Assembly (NCBI GenBank): GCA_031274555.1 | Contig: JAISPZ010000098.1 | Span: 29,801-93,800, forward strand | DNA: 64,000 nt | Direction of reading: 5' to 3' | From: Bacteroidales bacterium | GTDB lineage: Bacteria; Bacteroidota; Bacteroidia; Bacteroidales; P3 | Shown here: piece after piece, positions 9,211 through 19,511 of the stretch | How positions within the stretch are numbered: position 1 is the first letter of the stretch | Layout of the letters: each line of letters begins with the position of its first letter | Translations under genes and position numbers: made by a program | The notes under the pieces: generated by a model | The model's database searches: none | What the model saw: only the letters and a program-made list of their open reading frames with translations | Told to the model about the DNA's origin: nothing

Positions 9211-9474
9211 GAAATTGTTAGGTATATCTAATAAAATTGTTAGTCATATCTAATAAAATTATTAGTTTTATCTAACAAAATTATTAGCCATATCTAATAA
9301 AATTATTAGTTTTGTATAATAAAATTGTTAGCCATATCTAACAAAATTGTTAGTTATCTCTAACAAAATTGTTATCTTTGTCTAACAAAATTGTTAGCTA
9401 TATCTAATAAAATTATTAGTTTTGTATAATAAAATTGTTAGTTATATCTAATAAAATTATTATCTTTGCATAAC
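9211..9474 (+). repeat. Array of 12 exact-period 22-bp units built around the inverted repeat CTAAYAA-AA-TTRTTAG
   Basis: AAAATTRTTAG units start at 9211, 9233, 9255, 9277, 9299, 9321, 9343, 9365, 9387, 9409, 9431, 9453; the array ends 13 bp before the ATG at 9488. Confidence 0.97.
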
Positions 9475-9487
9475 AAAATAAAATATT

Positions 9488-10684
9488 ATGTATTTAGAAC
9501 GTCCTTATTTCAAGACTATTAAGAAAAGAATAGTCGAAAAACGAAATCTTATTCAGGTGATAACAGGACCTCGTCAAGTTGGAAAAACGACTATGATAAG
9601 GCAGTTAGTAAAAAGCGATATCATGCCATCAATGTACGTTACAGCTGATGCTGCGCCTGCTGCAGGCTCAATATGGCTAAGTGGTATATGGAATGAGGCT
9701 CGATTGAAATTATTGAATGAACCCTCAAATGAGTTTCTTTTAATTATAGACGAAATACAGAAAGTCGATAATTGGAGTGAAACAGTAAAAAAAGAGTGGG
9801 ACACCGACACATTCAATGAAGTACCACTAAAAGTAATTATTTTAGGTTCATCGCGCTTACTTATACAGCAAGGACTGACAGAATCATTGGCAGGACGATT
9901 TGAAGTCACTTACGTCCCTCATTGGTCTTTTTCAGAAATGCAAACAGCGTTTGATATAGGTGTAGATAAATATATTTGGTTTGGTGGATACCCGGGTTCA
10001 ACTTCTTTAATGAAAGACGAAGACAGATGGAGAAACTATGTGGTGAATGCTATCGTAGAAACGGCAATATCAAAAGATATTTTAATGCTTACACGAATTG
10101 AAAAGCCTGCTTTACTGAAAAGACTTTTTGAAATAGGATGTTACTTTTCTTCGCAAATTGTTTCATTGACGAAGATACAGGGCGAATTGCAGGAAAAGGG
10201 TAACATAACAACACTCTCTCTGTATTTATCCCTTTTGCAGGACGCAGGACTACTTTGCGGACTTTCAAAATATACTAATGATGCAATGTTTATAAAGCGA
10301 GGTTCAAAGCCAAAGTTTCAAGTTTTTAATAATGCGCTTATGAGTTCTATTACGGATAATACTTTTAAAGGGGTGAAGTCAGACCCCGCTTTATGGGGAC
10401 GGCATGTTGAGTCTGCTGTAGGAACTCATTTATTAAACAGTTCGATAATACAGGGGTTTCAGCTGCATTATTGGAATGAAAACAGCAGAGAGGTTGATTT
10501 TGTAATAGAGAAGAATGGTGTCGTTGTGGGTATTGAAGTAAAAAGTGGAAAATCAAGTTACAATGAGGGCATGGCACTATTTGCAAAAAAATATCAGCCT
10601 AAAAGTATGTTTATTGTTGGGACAGATGGCATCCCAATTGAGGAATTTTTATCTATGGACGTCCTTTCTTTATTTGATGTATAA
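9488..10684 (+). CDS. ATPase of the AAA_14/DUF4143 family
   Basis: ITGPRQVGKTTMIRQLV Walker A; LLIIDEIQKVDNW Walker B; C-terminal NENSREVDFVIEKNGVVVGIEVKSGK nuclease-like motif. Confidence 0.92.
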   Translation: MYLERPYFKTIKKRIVEKRNLIQVITGPRQVGKTTMIRQLVKSDIMPSMYVTADAAPAAGSIWLSGIWNEARLKLLNEPSNEFLLIIDEIQKVDNWSETVKKEWDTDTFNEVPLKVIILGSSRLLIQQGLTESLAGRFEVTYVPHWSFSEMQTAFDIGVDKYIWFGGYPGSTSLMKDEDRWRNYVVNAIVETAISKDILMLTRIEKPALLKRLFEIGCYFSSQIVSLTKIQGELQEKGNITTLSLYLSLLQDAGLLCGLSKYTNDAMFIKRGSKPKFQVFNNALMSSITDNTFKGVKSDPALWGRHVESAVGTHLLNSSIIQGFQLHYWNENSREVDFVIEKNGVVVGIEVKSGKSSYNEGMALFAKKYQPKSMFIVGTDGIPIEEFLSMDVLSLFDV

Positions 10685-10789
10685 AATATGGCGAGTGAGG
10701 CAAATGTTTTGACCGATATTGCCCACATCGTTTAAACACAACATTTCAAAATTATTGACTAATAGATTACAGTGTTTTCGTTCAATAAA

Positions 10790-11560
10790 TTACGAATTAG
10801 AGAAGATGCCTCTAAATATATTTATCATAGCATTCCAAATAAATATGTCTTTTTTGTATGTTTTGTGTTTTGCTAATAAAAAATAAACTGCATAAAGAGA
10901 TGCCACAAACCGCCCCATCATTTTACGAGTAAAAATACCCCTGTCGAGCCAATAATCTTTTGTATATCCTTTAAACCACTGTGAGGGTGTGTTGAGATTT
11001 AGCCTGCCTATACATACAGGGTAAAAATAGATTTTCAACCCATGCTTTAAACAATCAAATAAAAATAGATTCTCCTCTCCTCCTGCATTAGATACGCCAC
11101 TTCCTATTGTTTCGTCAAATTTTATGCCCGAAGCTATTATTTTCTCACGTCTAAATGAAATTTCTCTGCTCGAAACGTGCAGAACACTTTTAAATCCTAA
11201 TTTTTTAATTTTATTTGGTAATTTGTTTTTTTTTCTCCTTTGAATGATAGTGATTATAATATCTGCATCAGGTAACTCACTGTATGCTTTTTTTATTAAA
11301 TCTTCTGCATTATCGTTAAAAATACCATCGTCATCGCAAATAAGACAAATATCACCTGTTGCATTTTTTAACGCAAGATTTCTGCTTTTAGACAGCCCTC
11401 TATCAGTTGTGGAAATCATCCGAATATTGTTTTCCTTAAAAAAACCGTTTTCATCGCATTGATTTATTATCAAACAATCACCGTGTATATTGCTTTTAGC
11501 GGCAATATCCATATTTGTTTGTTGCATACACGAAATTAAAAACTCCACACTCATATTCAC
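10790..11560 (-). CDS. Glycosyltransferase family 2
   Basis: STTDRGLSKSRNLALKNATGDICLICDDDGIF. Confidence 0.8.
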   Translation of the reverse strand: MNMSVEFLISCMQQTNMDIAAKSNIHGDCLIINQCDENGFFKENNIRMISTTDRGLSKSRNLALKNATGDICLICDDDGIFNDNAEDLIKKAYSELPDADIIITIIQRRKKNKLPNKIKKLGFKSVLHVSSREISFRREKIIASGIKFDETIGSGVSNAGGEENLFLFDCLKHGLKIYFYPVCIGRLNLNTPSQWFKGYTKDYWLDRGIFTRKMMGRFVASLYAVYFLLAKHKTYKKDIFIWNAMINIFRGIFSNS

Positions 11561-11565
11561 TAATT

Positions 11566-12303
11566 TTAATCGAATAGTCGATGATATATTTTTAGCAAGA
11601 ATTTAGATAGTCGTTTGCCAAACAGTTTGATAATAAACCCTACTATTTTATCTCTTGTAGAGAGCCAACTTGCCGCAAAATGATGTATTGCATAAGTATT
11701 ATCGGATATATTTATTTTATTGGTTTTATAAGATTTCGGACCAAAATAATCTTTTGGATATAGTGCAAGTTGGGCTTTATTTATAAAAATTATTTTTGAT
11801 GTGTCTTTTTGATATTGATAATTATTTCTAATCGTTTCTCCAATAATATGAGGTAAAGGGCGAACATCCAAAGATTTATTTTGTTTTATAAAGTGCCTGT
11901 TTTTATAATAATCCAGACATATTTTTATCCATTCTAATCCACTCTGTGCCCCAATAATTGCAGGCTCCATTGAATTACTTGCTTCGTATCCCATAAAAGA
12001 CGATTGCTCTAACAATGGTGAAAAATCTTTTAGCACTTCTACGTCTGTATCCAAATATATTCCCCCCTCAGTGTATAAAGCATATAGCCGAATGTAATCG
12101 GCAGCAAAAGCATATTTTTTACAATTATATGCTTCCTTGACCCATTCAACACTATTTATATCGAATTTTTTTTTGTCCCAAAGTACAAATTCATAGTCTT
12201 TCAAATGCTTGTGCCACGAAGCAATACATTTTGTGACTAAGTCGGGATATGGAGCATCTCCAAGCCAGCAATAATGAATTATTTTAGGTATTATATTACT
12301 CAT
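11566..12303 (-). CDS. Capsular polysaccharide glycosyltransferase (DXD sugar-binding, GT32-like)
   Basis: IPKIIHYCWLGDAPYP...SWHKHLKDYEFVLWD...YALYTEGGIYLDTDVEVLKDF. Confidence 0.88.
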   Translation of the reverse strand: MSNIIPKIIHYCWLGDAPYPDLVTKCIASWHKHLKDYEFVLWDKKKFDINSVEWVKEAYNCKKYAFAADYIRLYALYTEGGIYLDTDVEVLKDFSPLLEQSSFMGYEASNSMEPAIIGAQSGLEWIKICLDYYKNRHFIKQNKSLDVRPLPHIIGETIRNNYQYQKDTSKIIFINKAQLALYPKDYFGPKSYKTNKINISDNTYAIHHFAASWLSTRDKIVGFIIKLFGKRLSKFLLKIYHRLFD

Positions 12304-13447
12304 TCCAGTCCTTTCTTTGGGATGCTTCGTCAGAATGGTAAAGCACGTTGTAATAGGGGATATATCTGTAAGAGTTAGGTCTTCCTGTTAATTCCGAAAT
12401 TTCATTTGACGTGATGACTCTCCAAAACGGAAAAGCAAAAAATGATATGATAAGAAATGCAATAACAATTGGTTTCAAACGAAACCATTTAATTTGGAAA
12501 GGCAACAATAGAGCGTAAGCCATTATACCGAAAATCAGATAATAGCAAACAAATCTTTCCAAAATCCCCATATTCGCAGCAAAGCATTTAATACAAGTTG
12601 CAGCGGCAAGGGCGTTTATAAAAAATGTTTCTTTGTTGTTTTTTGGAGTAACTACGATAATAATAAAAATTGTGAGCAATATTCTTGATATATAAAAAAC
12701 GCCTGTTTGTATCTTTTGTTGTTGGATGTACGATGCTGCACCTGAAAGATATCTTTCCGATATGACTGAAAATCGCCCAGGCATATAAGGCGAAAGTACT
12801 CTAATCAAAGATACGGTAAAATCGGGATATTGAGCAAAAATTTGTGATACAATTATTAAGACTATAGGTATAATCTTTCCGTAATTTTTGTTGAAAAAAT
12901 AAAGAGGCAGAGCAATAATGGCAGATATATGAAATTGACAAGCCAAAAAAATCATTAACAGAAATAATAAAAATTTCCTTTCAAAAATATATTGAGCAGA
13001 GATAAGAATAAAACCAATTGCAATAGCTTGTCGCATTTGCGCCATAAGTACGTCAAAAGAAACAAGAATAAAAAGCGTGAAAACGAAGATAGGATACTTG
13101 CTATGCTTTCTAAAAAAGCACATTGCAGATATTAAAATAAAACAAGAGGCAAGTAATTGTAGTAAGTAATAATTTTCTGTATTTAGAAAAAGAAATTTGC
13201 TGAAAAAATAATATCCACTTTCAAATCCGAATGTATTGCCCATAGATGCTGTTTGCATAAAATGGGTCATATAGTTATTCCAATCAGATCCAGTATGAAA
13301 ACGTAATCCAGTAAAAATTATGGAAAACATTGTAACAAAAACCAATAACCACTCGCGGTGCTTATGCTTTATTCCCCAAGTTTCTGATAGAGAAGATAAA
13401 AAGAGAATTAAAAAAAATGGCAAATAGTAAATCATAAATACGCTCAA
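12296..13447 (-). CDS. EpsG-family polysaccharide polymerase (Wzy-like)
   Basis: Polytopic, FTGLRFHTGSDWNNYMTHF...ESGYYFFSKF. Confidence 0.8.
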   Translation of the reverse strand: MSVFMIYYLPFFLILFLSSLSETWGIKHKHREWLLVFVTMFSIIFTGLRFHTGSDWNNYMTHFMQTASMGNTFGFESGYYFFSKFLFLNTENYYLLQLLASCFILISAMCFFRKHSKYPIFVFTLFILVSFDVLMAQMRQAIAIGFILISAQYIFERKFLLFLLMIFLACQFHISAIIALPLYFFNKNYGKIIPIVLIIVSQIFAQYPDFTVSLIRVLSPYMPGRFSVISERYLSGAASYIQQQKIQTGVFYISRILLTIFIIIVVTPKNNKETFFINALAAATCIKCFAANMGILERFVCYYLIFGIMAYALLLPFQIKWFRLKPIVIAFLIISFFAFPFWRVITSNEISELTGRPNSYRYIPYYNVLYHSDEASQRKDWNE

Positions 13448-13513
13448 ATTTACGCATTTTTATTAAATGATTTGTGATTTTAAAAATAAATGATTTACTT
13501 TGCAATTTGTTTT

Positions 13514-14401
13514 ATGGATGTTTCAATAATCATAATAAATTACAATACTATTTCATTTCTTTGCGATGCTATAGATTCTATTATAGAAAAGGCCCAAGGC
13601 ATTTCTTATGAGATAATCGTTGTGGACAACAATTCTTCGGATAATTCGGATTGTATAATATCCGAAAAATTTGCAGATAAGGTTGTTTATGTAAAACTGC
13701 CAGAAAATATTGGTTTTGGTAGAGCCAATAACGAGGGTATTAAAATAGCTAAAGGAAAGAATTTATTTCTATTAAATCCTGATACAATACTTAGAAATAA
13801 TGCTGTAAAAATTTTATCGAATTATATGAACGAACATCAAAATGTCGGTGTTTGTTGTGGAAATATATTTGATGCTGACGGTAGCCCTGCGTATTCATTT
13901 ATGCCTGTTTTTCAGTCAATTTTCTACGAAATAGATCTGCTATTGCATAATATGCTATTCAGGATTATTTGGGGTAAAAAATTCTGGTTTAACAAAACAG
14001 AAAAGCCAAAATATGTGGCTCATGTAACTGGAGCAGATATGATGGTTAGAAGATGTATTGCCCTTGTTACTGGCGGTTTCGATTCGGATTTTTTTATGTA
14101 CGGAGAAGAAACAGAATGGATTTATAGAATAAAAAAACTTGGCTATAAAGTTGTGAGTGTTCCGCAAGCCGAAATAATTCATTTTGCAGGAAAAAGTTTT
14201 GATGTTAATACAGACAGAATAAAAATGATTTTGTCAGGTCGAAATTTATTCTATCATAAAACTCATGGCTCAATATATTGTTCTATTGCAAATTTAATTT
14301 ATGGACTTACGGCACTGAGTAGAATTGTGTTTTTTGCTTTAGCGGGAAACAAAATAAAAACACGTAAGTGGTCTTATATACTCAAAAATATCTGCTCATA
14401 G
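13514..14401 (+). CDS. Glycosyltransferase family 2 (rhamnosyltransferase-like)
   Basis: MDVSIIIINYNTISFLCDAIDSI...IIVVDNNSSDNS...LNPDTIL...GGFDSDFFMYGEETEWIYRIKKLGYKV. Confidence 0.88.
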   Translation: MDVSIIIINYNTISFLCDAIDSIIEKAQGISYEIIVVDNNSSDNSDCIISEKFADKVVYVKLPENIGFGRANNEGIKIAKGKNLFLLNPDTILRNNAVKILSNYMNEHQNVGVCCGNIFDADGSPAYSFMPVFQSIFYEIDLLLHNMLFRIIWGKKFWFNKTEKPKYVAHVTGADMMVRRCIALVTGGFDSDFFMYGEETEWIYRIKKLGYKVVSVPQAEIIHFAGKSFDVNTDRIKMILSGRNLFYHKTHGSIYCSIANLIYGLTALSRIVFFALAGNKIKTRKWSYILKNICS

Positions 14402-15649
14402 AAATTTTCGTCCGTATAATAACATCATAATACAAACTACTATTTCTGTCAGCAACAGCGAAACAGCAGCTCCAGTTGCACCAAAAAGTGGGATACCGAC
14501 AAATATACAGCACAAAGCCACAATTCCAGCAATAAGATATACGCGTTGATAATTTCTTTTGTCAATAGTGTCGCCTAATGCTAAAATGCCAAGTTGGGCT
14601 ACAACACCACCACAGCCGATAAAAATAGGGGCAAATGCCATTATTCGAAATAAGTGCAGCGAATTTTGATAGTCTTTACCAAGAAAATCGACTAAATAAG
14701 GTGAAAGAAAAAACATAGCCAATAAAACAATAAACATACAAACACAAACAAGTAACAATAACTTGCGTACAAGTTTTATTGCCTTAGCCTTATTTTCGGC
14801 TCCCATGCGTGTTATTTTGGGATAAAATGCCTGAGAAACAGGTGCCCAAACAAGCATACAAAAAGCTCGCATGATTTTATCAACTGCCGAATATTGTCCT
14901 ACCTCTTCCGAAGTTGAAAAATAACCAAGTGCTATAACAAAGCTCGCCATATAAATAGATATTGCAGCACTTGAAAGGAATATGGGGAAACTGTCCTTTA
15001 ATTCAAAAACTACATTTTTTTTAATAAATGCACTTATTGATACCCATCTTTTTTTTACAATATATACAATGGAAATTAACATTGTAAAGACAACTACAAA
15101 CGATTGTAAAAAAGCTCCTATGAGATAATCATCGGCAGTCTTTACAAATATAAATGTTAGTGGTAAAATTGACAGTTTAGATATGACATTAAAAATAGAG
15201 ATAAAACGTATCTGCCCAAGTCCTTGAAATAGCCATACAAAGGTAAAGGCATTGCCAACCACCATTGGAAACATTATAAACATGGTCTTGCGATATATTT
15301 CAAAGCGAGGTACTGCTGCAAATACAAGTAATACTAACAGGCTTATTGCGAGTAAAACAACTTTAGCGTAAAGTGTTGCCGTAAAAATATTGTTCAACTC
15401 ATTTTGATTATCCTTTGCGAGAGCAATTCGCTTTGTGGCACTTAGATTGAATCCGAAATCAACGATCAGCATCAGATACATCATAACAGACAATGAAAAA
15501 CCTATATAGCCAAATTTCTCTGCTCCCAAAACTTTCATCAAATATGGAAATACAAGCAGTGGCGCAATATAGTTAAGTCCCCGCAAAGCAACAAGATACA
15601 ACACATCTTTTATTTCGTGCGATATTTTCTTACTGTTTTGCTTAGTCAT
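14396..15649 (-). CDS. Polysaccharide flippase (Wzx-like)
   Basis: VALRGLNYIAPLLVFPYLMKVLGAEKFGYIGFSLSVMMYLMLIVDFGFNLSATKRIA; ~12 TM. Confidence 0.88.
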   Translation of the reverse strand: MTKQNSKKISHEIKDVLYLVALRGLNYIAPLLVFPYLMKVLGAEKFGYIGFSLSVMMYLMLIVDFGFNLSATKRIALAKDNQNELNNIFTATLYAKVVLLAISLLVLLVFAAVPRFEIYRKTMFIMFPMVVGNAFTFVWLFQGLGQIRFISIFNVISKLSILPLTFIFVKTADDYLIGAFLQSFVVVFTMLISIVYIVKKRWVSISAFIKKNVVFELKDSFPIFLSSAAISIYMASFVIALGYFSTSEEVGQYSAVDKIMRAFCMLVWAPVSQAFYPKITRMGAENKAKAIKLVRKLLLLVCVCMFIVLLAMFFLSPYLVDFLGKDYQNSLHLFRIMAFAPIFIGCGGVVAQLGILALGDTIDKRNYQRVYLIAGIVALCCIFVGIPLFGATGAAVSLLLTEIVVCIMMLLYGRKFL

Positions 15650-15655
15650 TAAGTG

Positions 15656-16318
15656 CTAAAAGTTTTTAGGTGGAAGCCCCTTAAACCACTTTGTTTCATC
15701 TGTATTTTTTGGAAAAAACGGCATTACTGCCGTTAGAAAAAGAAGTTTTGTATCAACAAAAATATTGCGATGTTCTAAATACCACATTTCGCAAATTCCT
15801 TTATATGGCAATATCGTGTCTTCATAAAATTTGTGAGTATCGCCTTTACAATTAGCCAAAAGCGTTTCCTCATTTCTGAAAACGAGTGAGCCGACTCCTG
15901 TTAAGCCGGGTGTGGAAATATATATTCTTTTTTGAACATCAGGGTCATATATTTTGAACCATGTGTAGATAAGAGGACGAGGTCCGACAAAACTCATCTC
16001 TCCGCGAAGAATATTTATAAGCTGTGGAATTTCGTCCAACTTTGTCTTACGAAGATAACGTCCAAAAGGCGTAACGCGGTCATCATGCTTAACAGATAGA
16101 AAACCATTACCTTTCGTTTCTTTATGTGGCAACATGGTGGCGAATTTCCACAAATAAAACGGCTTGTTATCCTTGCCGACACGCTTTTGGAGGTAAAAAA
16201 CCCTGTGGTTATCAGATAGCGCAAGTATCAAGACAACAACAATCCAAAAAGGGGAAAACACGATCAAAAAAATCAAGGCAAAGAATATATCAAAAAAACG
16301 CTTGAAAAATAAATACAT
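15656..16318 (-). CDS. Undecaprenyl-phosphate sugar transferase (initiating glycosyltransferase)
   Basis: MYLFFKRFFDIFFALIFLIVFSPFW...FYLQKRVGKDNKPFYLWKFATM...RKTKLDEIPQLINILRGEMSFVGPRPL. Confidence 0.92.
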   Translation of the reverse strand: MYLFFKRFFDIFFALIFLIVFSPFWIVVVLILALSDNHRVFYLQKRVGKDNKPFYLWKFATMLPHKETKGNGFLSVKHDDRVTPFGRYLRKTKLDEIPQLINILRGEMSFVGPRPLIYTWFKIYDPDVQKRIYISTPGLTGVGSLVFRNEETLLANCKGDTHKFYEDTILPYKGICEMWYLEHRNIFVDTKLLFLTAVMPFFPKNTDETKWFKGLPPKNF

Positions 16319-16433
16319 GTTAGTGAAAAATACATTTCTGCAAATATACGCTAAAATCTCGTATTTAACCATAGACAAATAAAAATTTTGTGTATTGGGA
16401 AAAAGACAGGGCATTTTTTTAACTTTGTTACAG

Positions 16434-17462
16434 ATGAACATTAGAGAAAGAATTAAAATATTCGCAAGTCTTGGAGAGCGGCTATTTACGGAAAAGACAC
16501 ACGTTTCCGATGAATTTATTTCTGTGATGGAAAAGGCGGAAAGTAAATTTTCTTTTTTTACATCTTCAAATATTATTCGTTCGCTTGACGAACTGACGAA
16601 ATTGCTTGATGAGGAAAAATTACTTCGGTGGACGAGCCGATATAAGACTTTTAATCTGTCCGATAAAAAGATTGCAGTTATAATGGCAGGTAATTTGCCG
16701 TTCGTCGGTTTTCACGATGTCCTTTGCGTGCTGATTGCAGGATTTAGAGTGATTATTAAACCATCTTCAAACGATAAATATTTATGGATATGGCTTGTAG
16801 GACAGTTGCAGCAAGTGTCGTCGCTTATGGCATCTCGCATTGAAATTACATATAACCCCATAAAGAATTTTGATGTTGTTATTGCTACCGGAAGCGATAA
16901 TTCTGCACGCTATTTTGAGGAATATTTTTCCTCTATTCCTCATATTATCAGGAAAAATCGCACAAGTGTGGCAGTTTTGGCTGGAAACGAAAGTCAGGAC
17001 GAATTGAATTTATTGGCAGACGATATGTTTTCTTATTTTGGACTTGGGTGTAGAAATGTGTCGCACGTGTTTATTCCAGGCGGATATGATATAAAAGAAT
17101 TGGCTTCAAACCTTGATTGTCCTGCCATTCCCGCGTTGAAACGTCATAATTCTTATCTTCATAATTACGAATATTGCCGTACTATGGCATTAATGAATGG
17201 TACTCCGCATATTGATACGGGTTATTGTCTTTGGACAGAAAATCCGTCACTTCACGTACCAACCGCTGTCGTAAATTATTCTTATTACAATAATTTACAG
17301 TCGTTACATCAACATTTATCTGACAATAAAGATCAAATTCAGTGTATTGTGTCAGATATAAAACTCACGATTCCTACTATTCCTTTCGGCAGTGCGCAAT
17401 CCCCATCACTTGCCGACTACGCCGACGGAATAGATACGATGGAATGGTTATCCTGTCTGTAA
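16434..17462 (+). CDS. LuxC-like acyl-CoA reductase
   Basis: MNIRERIKIFASLG...AVIMAGNLPFVGFHDVLCVLIAGFRVIIKPSSND; GLGCRNVSHVFIP. Confidence 0.8.
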   Translation: MNIRERIKIFASLGERLFTEKTHVSDEFISVMEKAESKFSFFTSSNIIRSLDELTKLLDEEKLLRWTSRYKTFNLSDKKIAVIMAGNLPFVGFHDVLCVLIAGFRVIIKPSSNDKYLWIWLVGQLQQVSSLMASRIEITYNPIKNFDVVIATGSDNSARYFEEYFSSIPHIIRKNRTSVAVLAGNESQDELNLLADDMFSYFGLGCRNVSHVFIPGGYDIKELASNLDCPAIPALKRHNSYLHNYEYCRTMALMNGTPHIDTGYCLWTENPSLHVPTAVVNYSYYNNLQSLHQHLSDNKDQIQCIVSDIKLTIPTIPFGSAQSPSLADYADGIDTMEWLSCL

Positions 17463-17547
17463 ATTCACTATCTTTGTGTTTATGGAATAAGCAGCGGTTT
17501 TTGCGCAGGCGAAAAACTGCCGAGTGTAAAAAAATAATTATAGACAG

Positions 17548-18399
17548 ATGAAGATAACGAAAGAAGAACTTCCGATAATGGCGTGTCAGATTAGGCGCGA
17601 TGTAGTACGAATGATTAATGCTGCCAATTCAGGGCATACAGGTGGATCGCTTGGTACTGCCGACTATTTTGCGACTTTGTTTTTTAGTGTGATGAATTGC
17701 GAGCCGTCAAAATTTACGATGAGTGGTGAAGGTGAAGATATGTTTTTTCTCTCGAACGGACATATAGCCCCTGTGCTTTATGCGACAATGGCACGTGCAG
17801 GCTATTTTCCGATAAGCGAACTCGGCACACTTCGTAAATTACATTCCCGATTGCAAGGTCATCCGAGCATCAAGCACGACCTGCCGGGTTTGCGCATGGC
17901 TTCAGGTTCGCTTGGGCAGGGGCTTTCAAATGCCGTAGGTGCGGCACTTGGAAAAAAAATGAGCGGTGATAAAAATTTCGTTTATGCTCTCATGGGTGAC
18001 GGTGAACTTAACGAGGGGCAGATTTGGGAGGCAGCAATGTTCGCTGGAGCAAAAAAAGTGGACAATCTTATTGCGACAGTAGATCATAATGGATTGCAGA
18101 TAGACGGTAGCAACGAAGATGTTATGAACCTGTTCGATTTGCAGGATAAGTTTCGTGCCTTTGGTTGGGAAGTGCTCTCTGTTGATGGACACGATACAGA
18201 TGCACTTATTGATGTTTTTGATAAAGCACGTTTACTGTCAGGCAAAGGTAAGCCGATTTTTATAGATATGAAAACCGAGATGGGTCATGGCGTCGATTTT
18301 ATGACAAACCTCGCCAAGTGGCATGGCACTGCTCCAAGCGATGAACAGACTGCCGAAGCATTAAAGCAACTTGCAGAAACTCCTTTCGGGGACTATTAA
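17548..18399 (+). CDS. Transketolase N-terminal (TPP-binding) subunit
   Basis: ANSGHTGGSLGTADYFATLFF...LSNGHIAPVLYA...GSLGQGLSNAVGAALG...MGDGELNEGQIWEAAMFAG. Confidence 0.92.
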   Translation: MKITKEELPIMACQIRRDVVRMINAANSGHTGGSLGTADYFATLFFSVMNCEPSKFTMSGEGEDMFFLSNGHIAPVLYATMARAGYFPISELGTLRKLHSRLQGHPSIKHDLPGLRMASGSLGQGLSNAVGAALGKKMSGDKNFVYALMGDGELNEGQIWEAAMFAGAKKVDNLIATVDHNGLQIDGSNEDVMNLFDLQDKFRAFGWEVLSVDGHDTDALIDVFDKARLLSGKGKPIFIDMKTEMGHGVDFMTNLAKWHGTAPSDEQTAEALKQLAETPFGDY

Positions 18400-18623
18400 A
18401 ACAACCTTAGCACTTCTTTTATCTGTCTGATATGTGATTATCTGTCTGATATGTGATTTTGTCACATCAACTTCTTTGGCATAAGTTTCCCGTTTGGAAA
18501 GTACCTCCACCGTCTGTTGAATATTTTACGGCGTTTTTGATGTCCATTTTTCTGCCACTTGGGGGATAATATTTAATGTCCATTTTTCTGCCACTTGGGG
18601 GATAATAACAGTAAACACAGTGA

Positions 18624-19511
18624 TTATTTAATTCCGACATCAAACCCCTCGTGGCGAAGCCATGTCATTTGGCGTTTCGCGTAACGGCGTGTATTTGTTT
18701 TAATATCAGCTATGGCTTGTTCACGCGAAATTTTGCCGTTAAAATAATCGAATAGTTCACGATAGCCGACAGTTTGCAGGGCAGTTAAAGAAGAATATTT
18801 ATGAAGACTGCGTGCTTCGTCTTCCAAGCCCTCGTCAAGCATTATTTCAACACGTTTTTCGATACGTTCAAAAAGTTCCTTTCGAGGACGATCTATAGCG
18901 TATCTCTCTATCGCAAACGGACGTTGATATTTGCAGTTTCTCCTTTGTTCGGAATATGACTTTCCTGTTGTATAGCACACCTCTAAGGCACGAATTATAC
19001 GGGCAGGGTTATTGATGTCAATCTCTTTGTAAAAATCAGGATCAAGTAATTTTAACTGTGCACGAAGTGTATCCAAATCCATTTCCTTTAATCTATTGCG
19101 CAAAATGGGGTCAGGATCAGGAAATTCGTCAATTCCATTACAAACAGCGTTGATATAAAGACCTGTTCCACCTGTTAGAATAACAGTGTCGTGTTTTTTG
19201 AAAAGCCGTTCTAAAAGCGCGAGTACCTCTTTTTGATAATTGTAAACGCTGAAATAATCGTGTATTGATTTGCAGGCGATAAAATGATGTGGGACAACAG
19301 CGAGTTCTGTTTCGCCTGGACGTGCAACTCCAATATTCAGTTCTTTGTAAATCTGGCGAGAATCAGCAGAAATAATTTCCGTATTATGTTTCAACGCCCA
19401 TTCAATTGCAAGAGCAGTTTTTCCTGAGCCTGTAGCACCTTCAAGTATGATTAATCTCTGTGAGCTTTGTATGCCGTCTGTTTCTAACTTTATGATATTA
19501 ACGCCATCCAT
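18624..19511 (-). CDS. miaA: tRNA dimethylallyltransferase
   Basis: LEGATGSGKTALAIEWA; ISADSRQIYKELNIGVARP; LTGGTGLYINAV; NPARIIRALEV. Confidence 0.93.
   Translation of the reverse strand: MDGVNIIKLETDGIQSSQRLIILEGATGSGKTALAIEWALKHNTEIISADSRQIYKELNIGVARPGETELAVVPHHFIACKSIHDYFSVYNYQKEVLALLERLFKKHDTVILTGGTGLYINAVCNGIDEFPDPDPILRNRLKEMDLDTLRAQLKLLDPDFYKEIDINNPARIIRALEVCYTTGKSYSEQRRNCKYQRPFAIERYAIDRPRKELFERIEKRVEIMLDEGLEDEARSLHKYSSLTALQTVGYRELFDYFNGKISREQAIADIKTNTRRYAKRQMTWLRHEGFDVGIK

Noticed and set aside
9211-9474. CRISPR array
   Set aside because: Units are contiguous 22-bp near-identical palindromes with only 6-bp variable spacers; no unique spacer-sized sequences and no cas genes.
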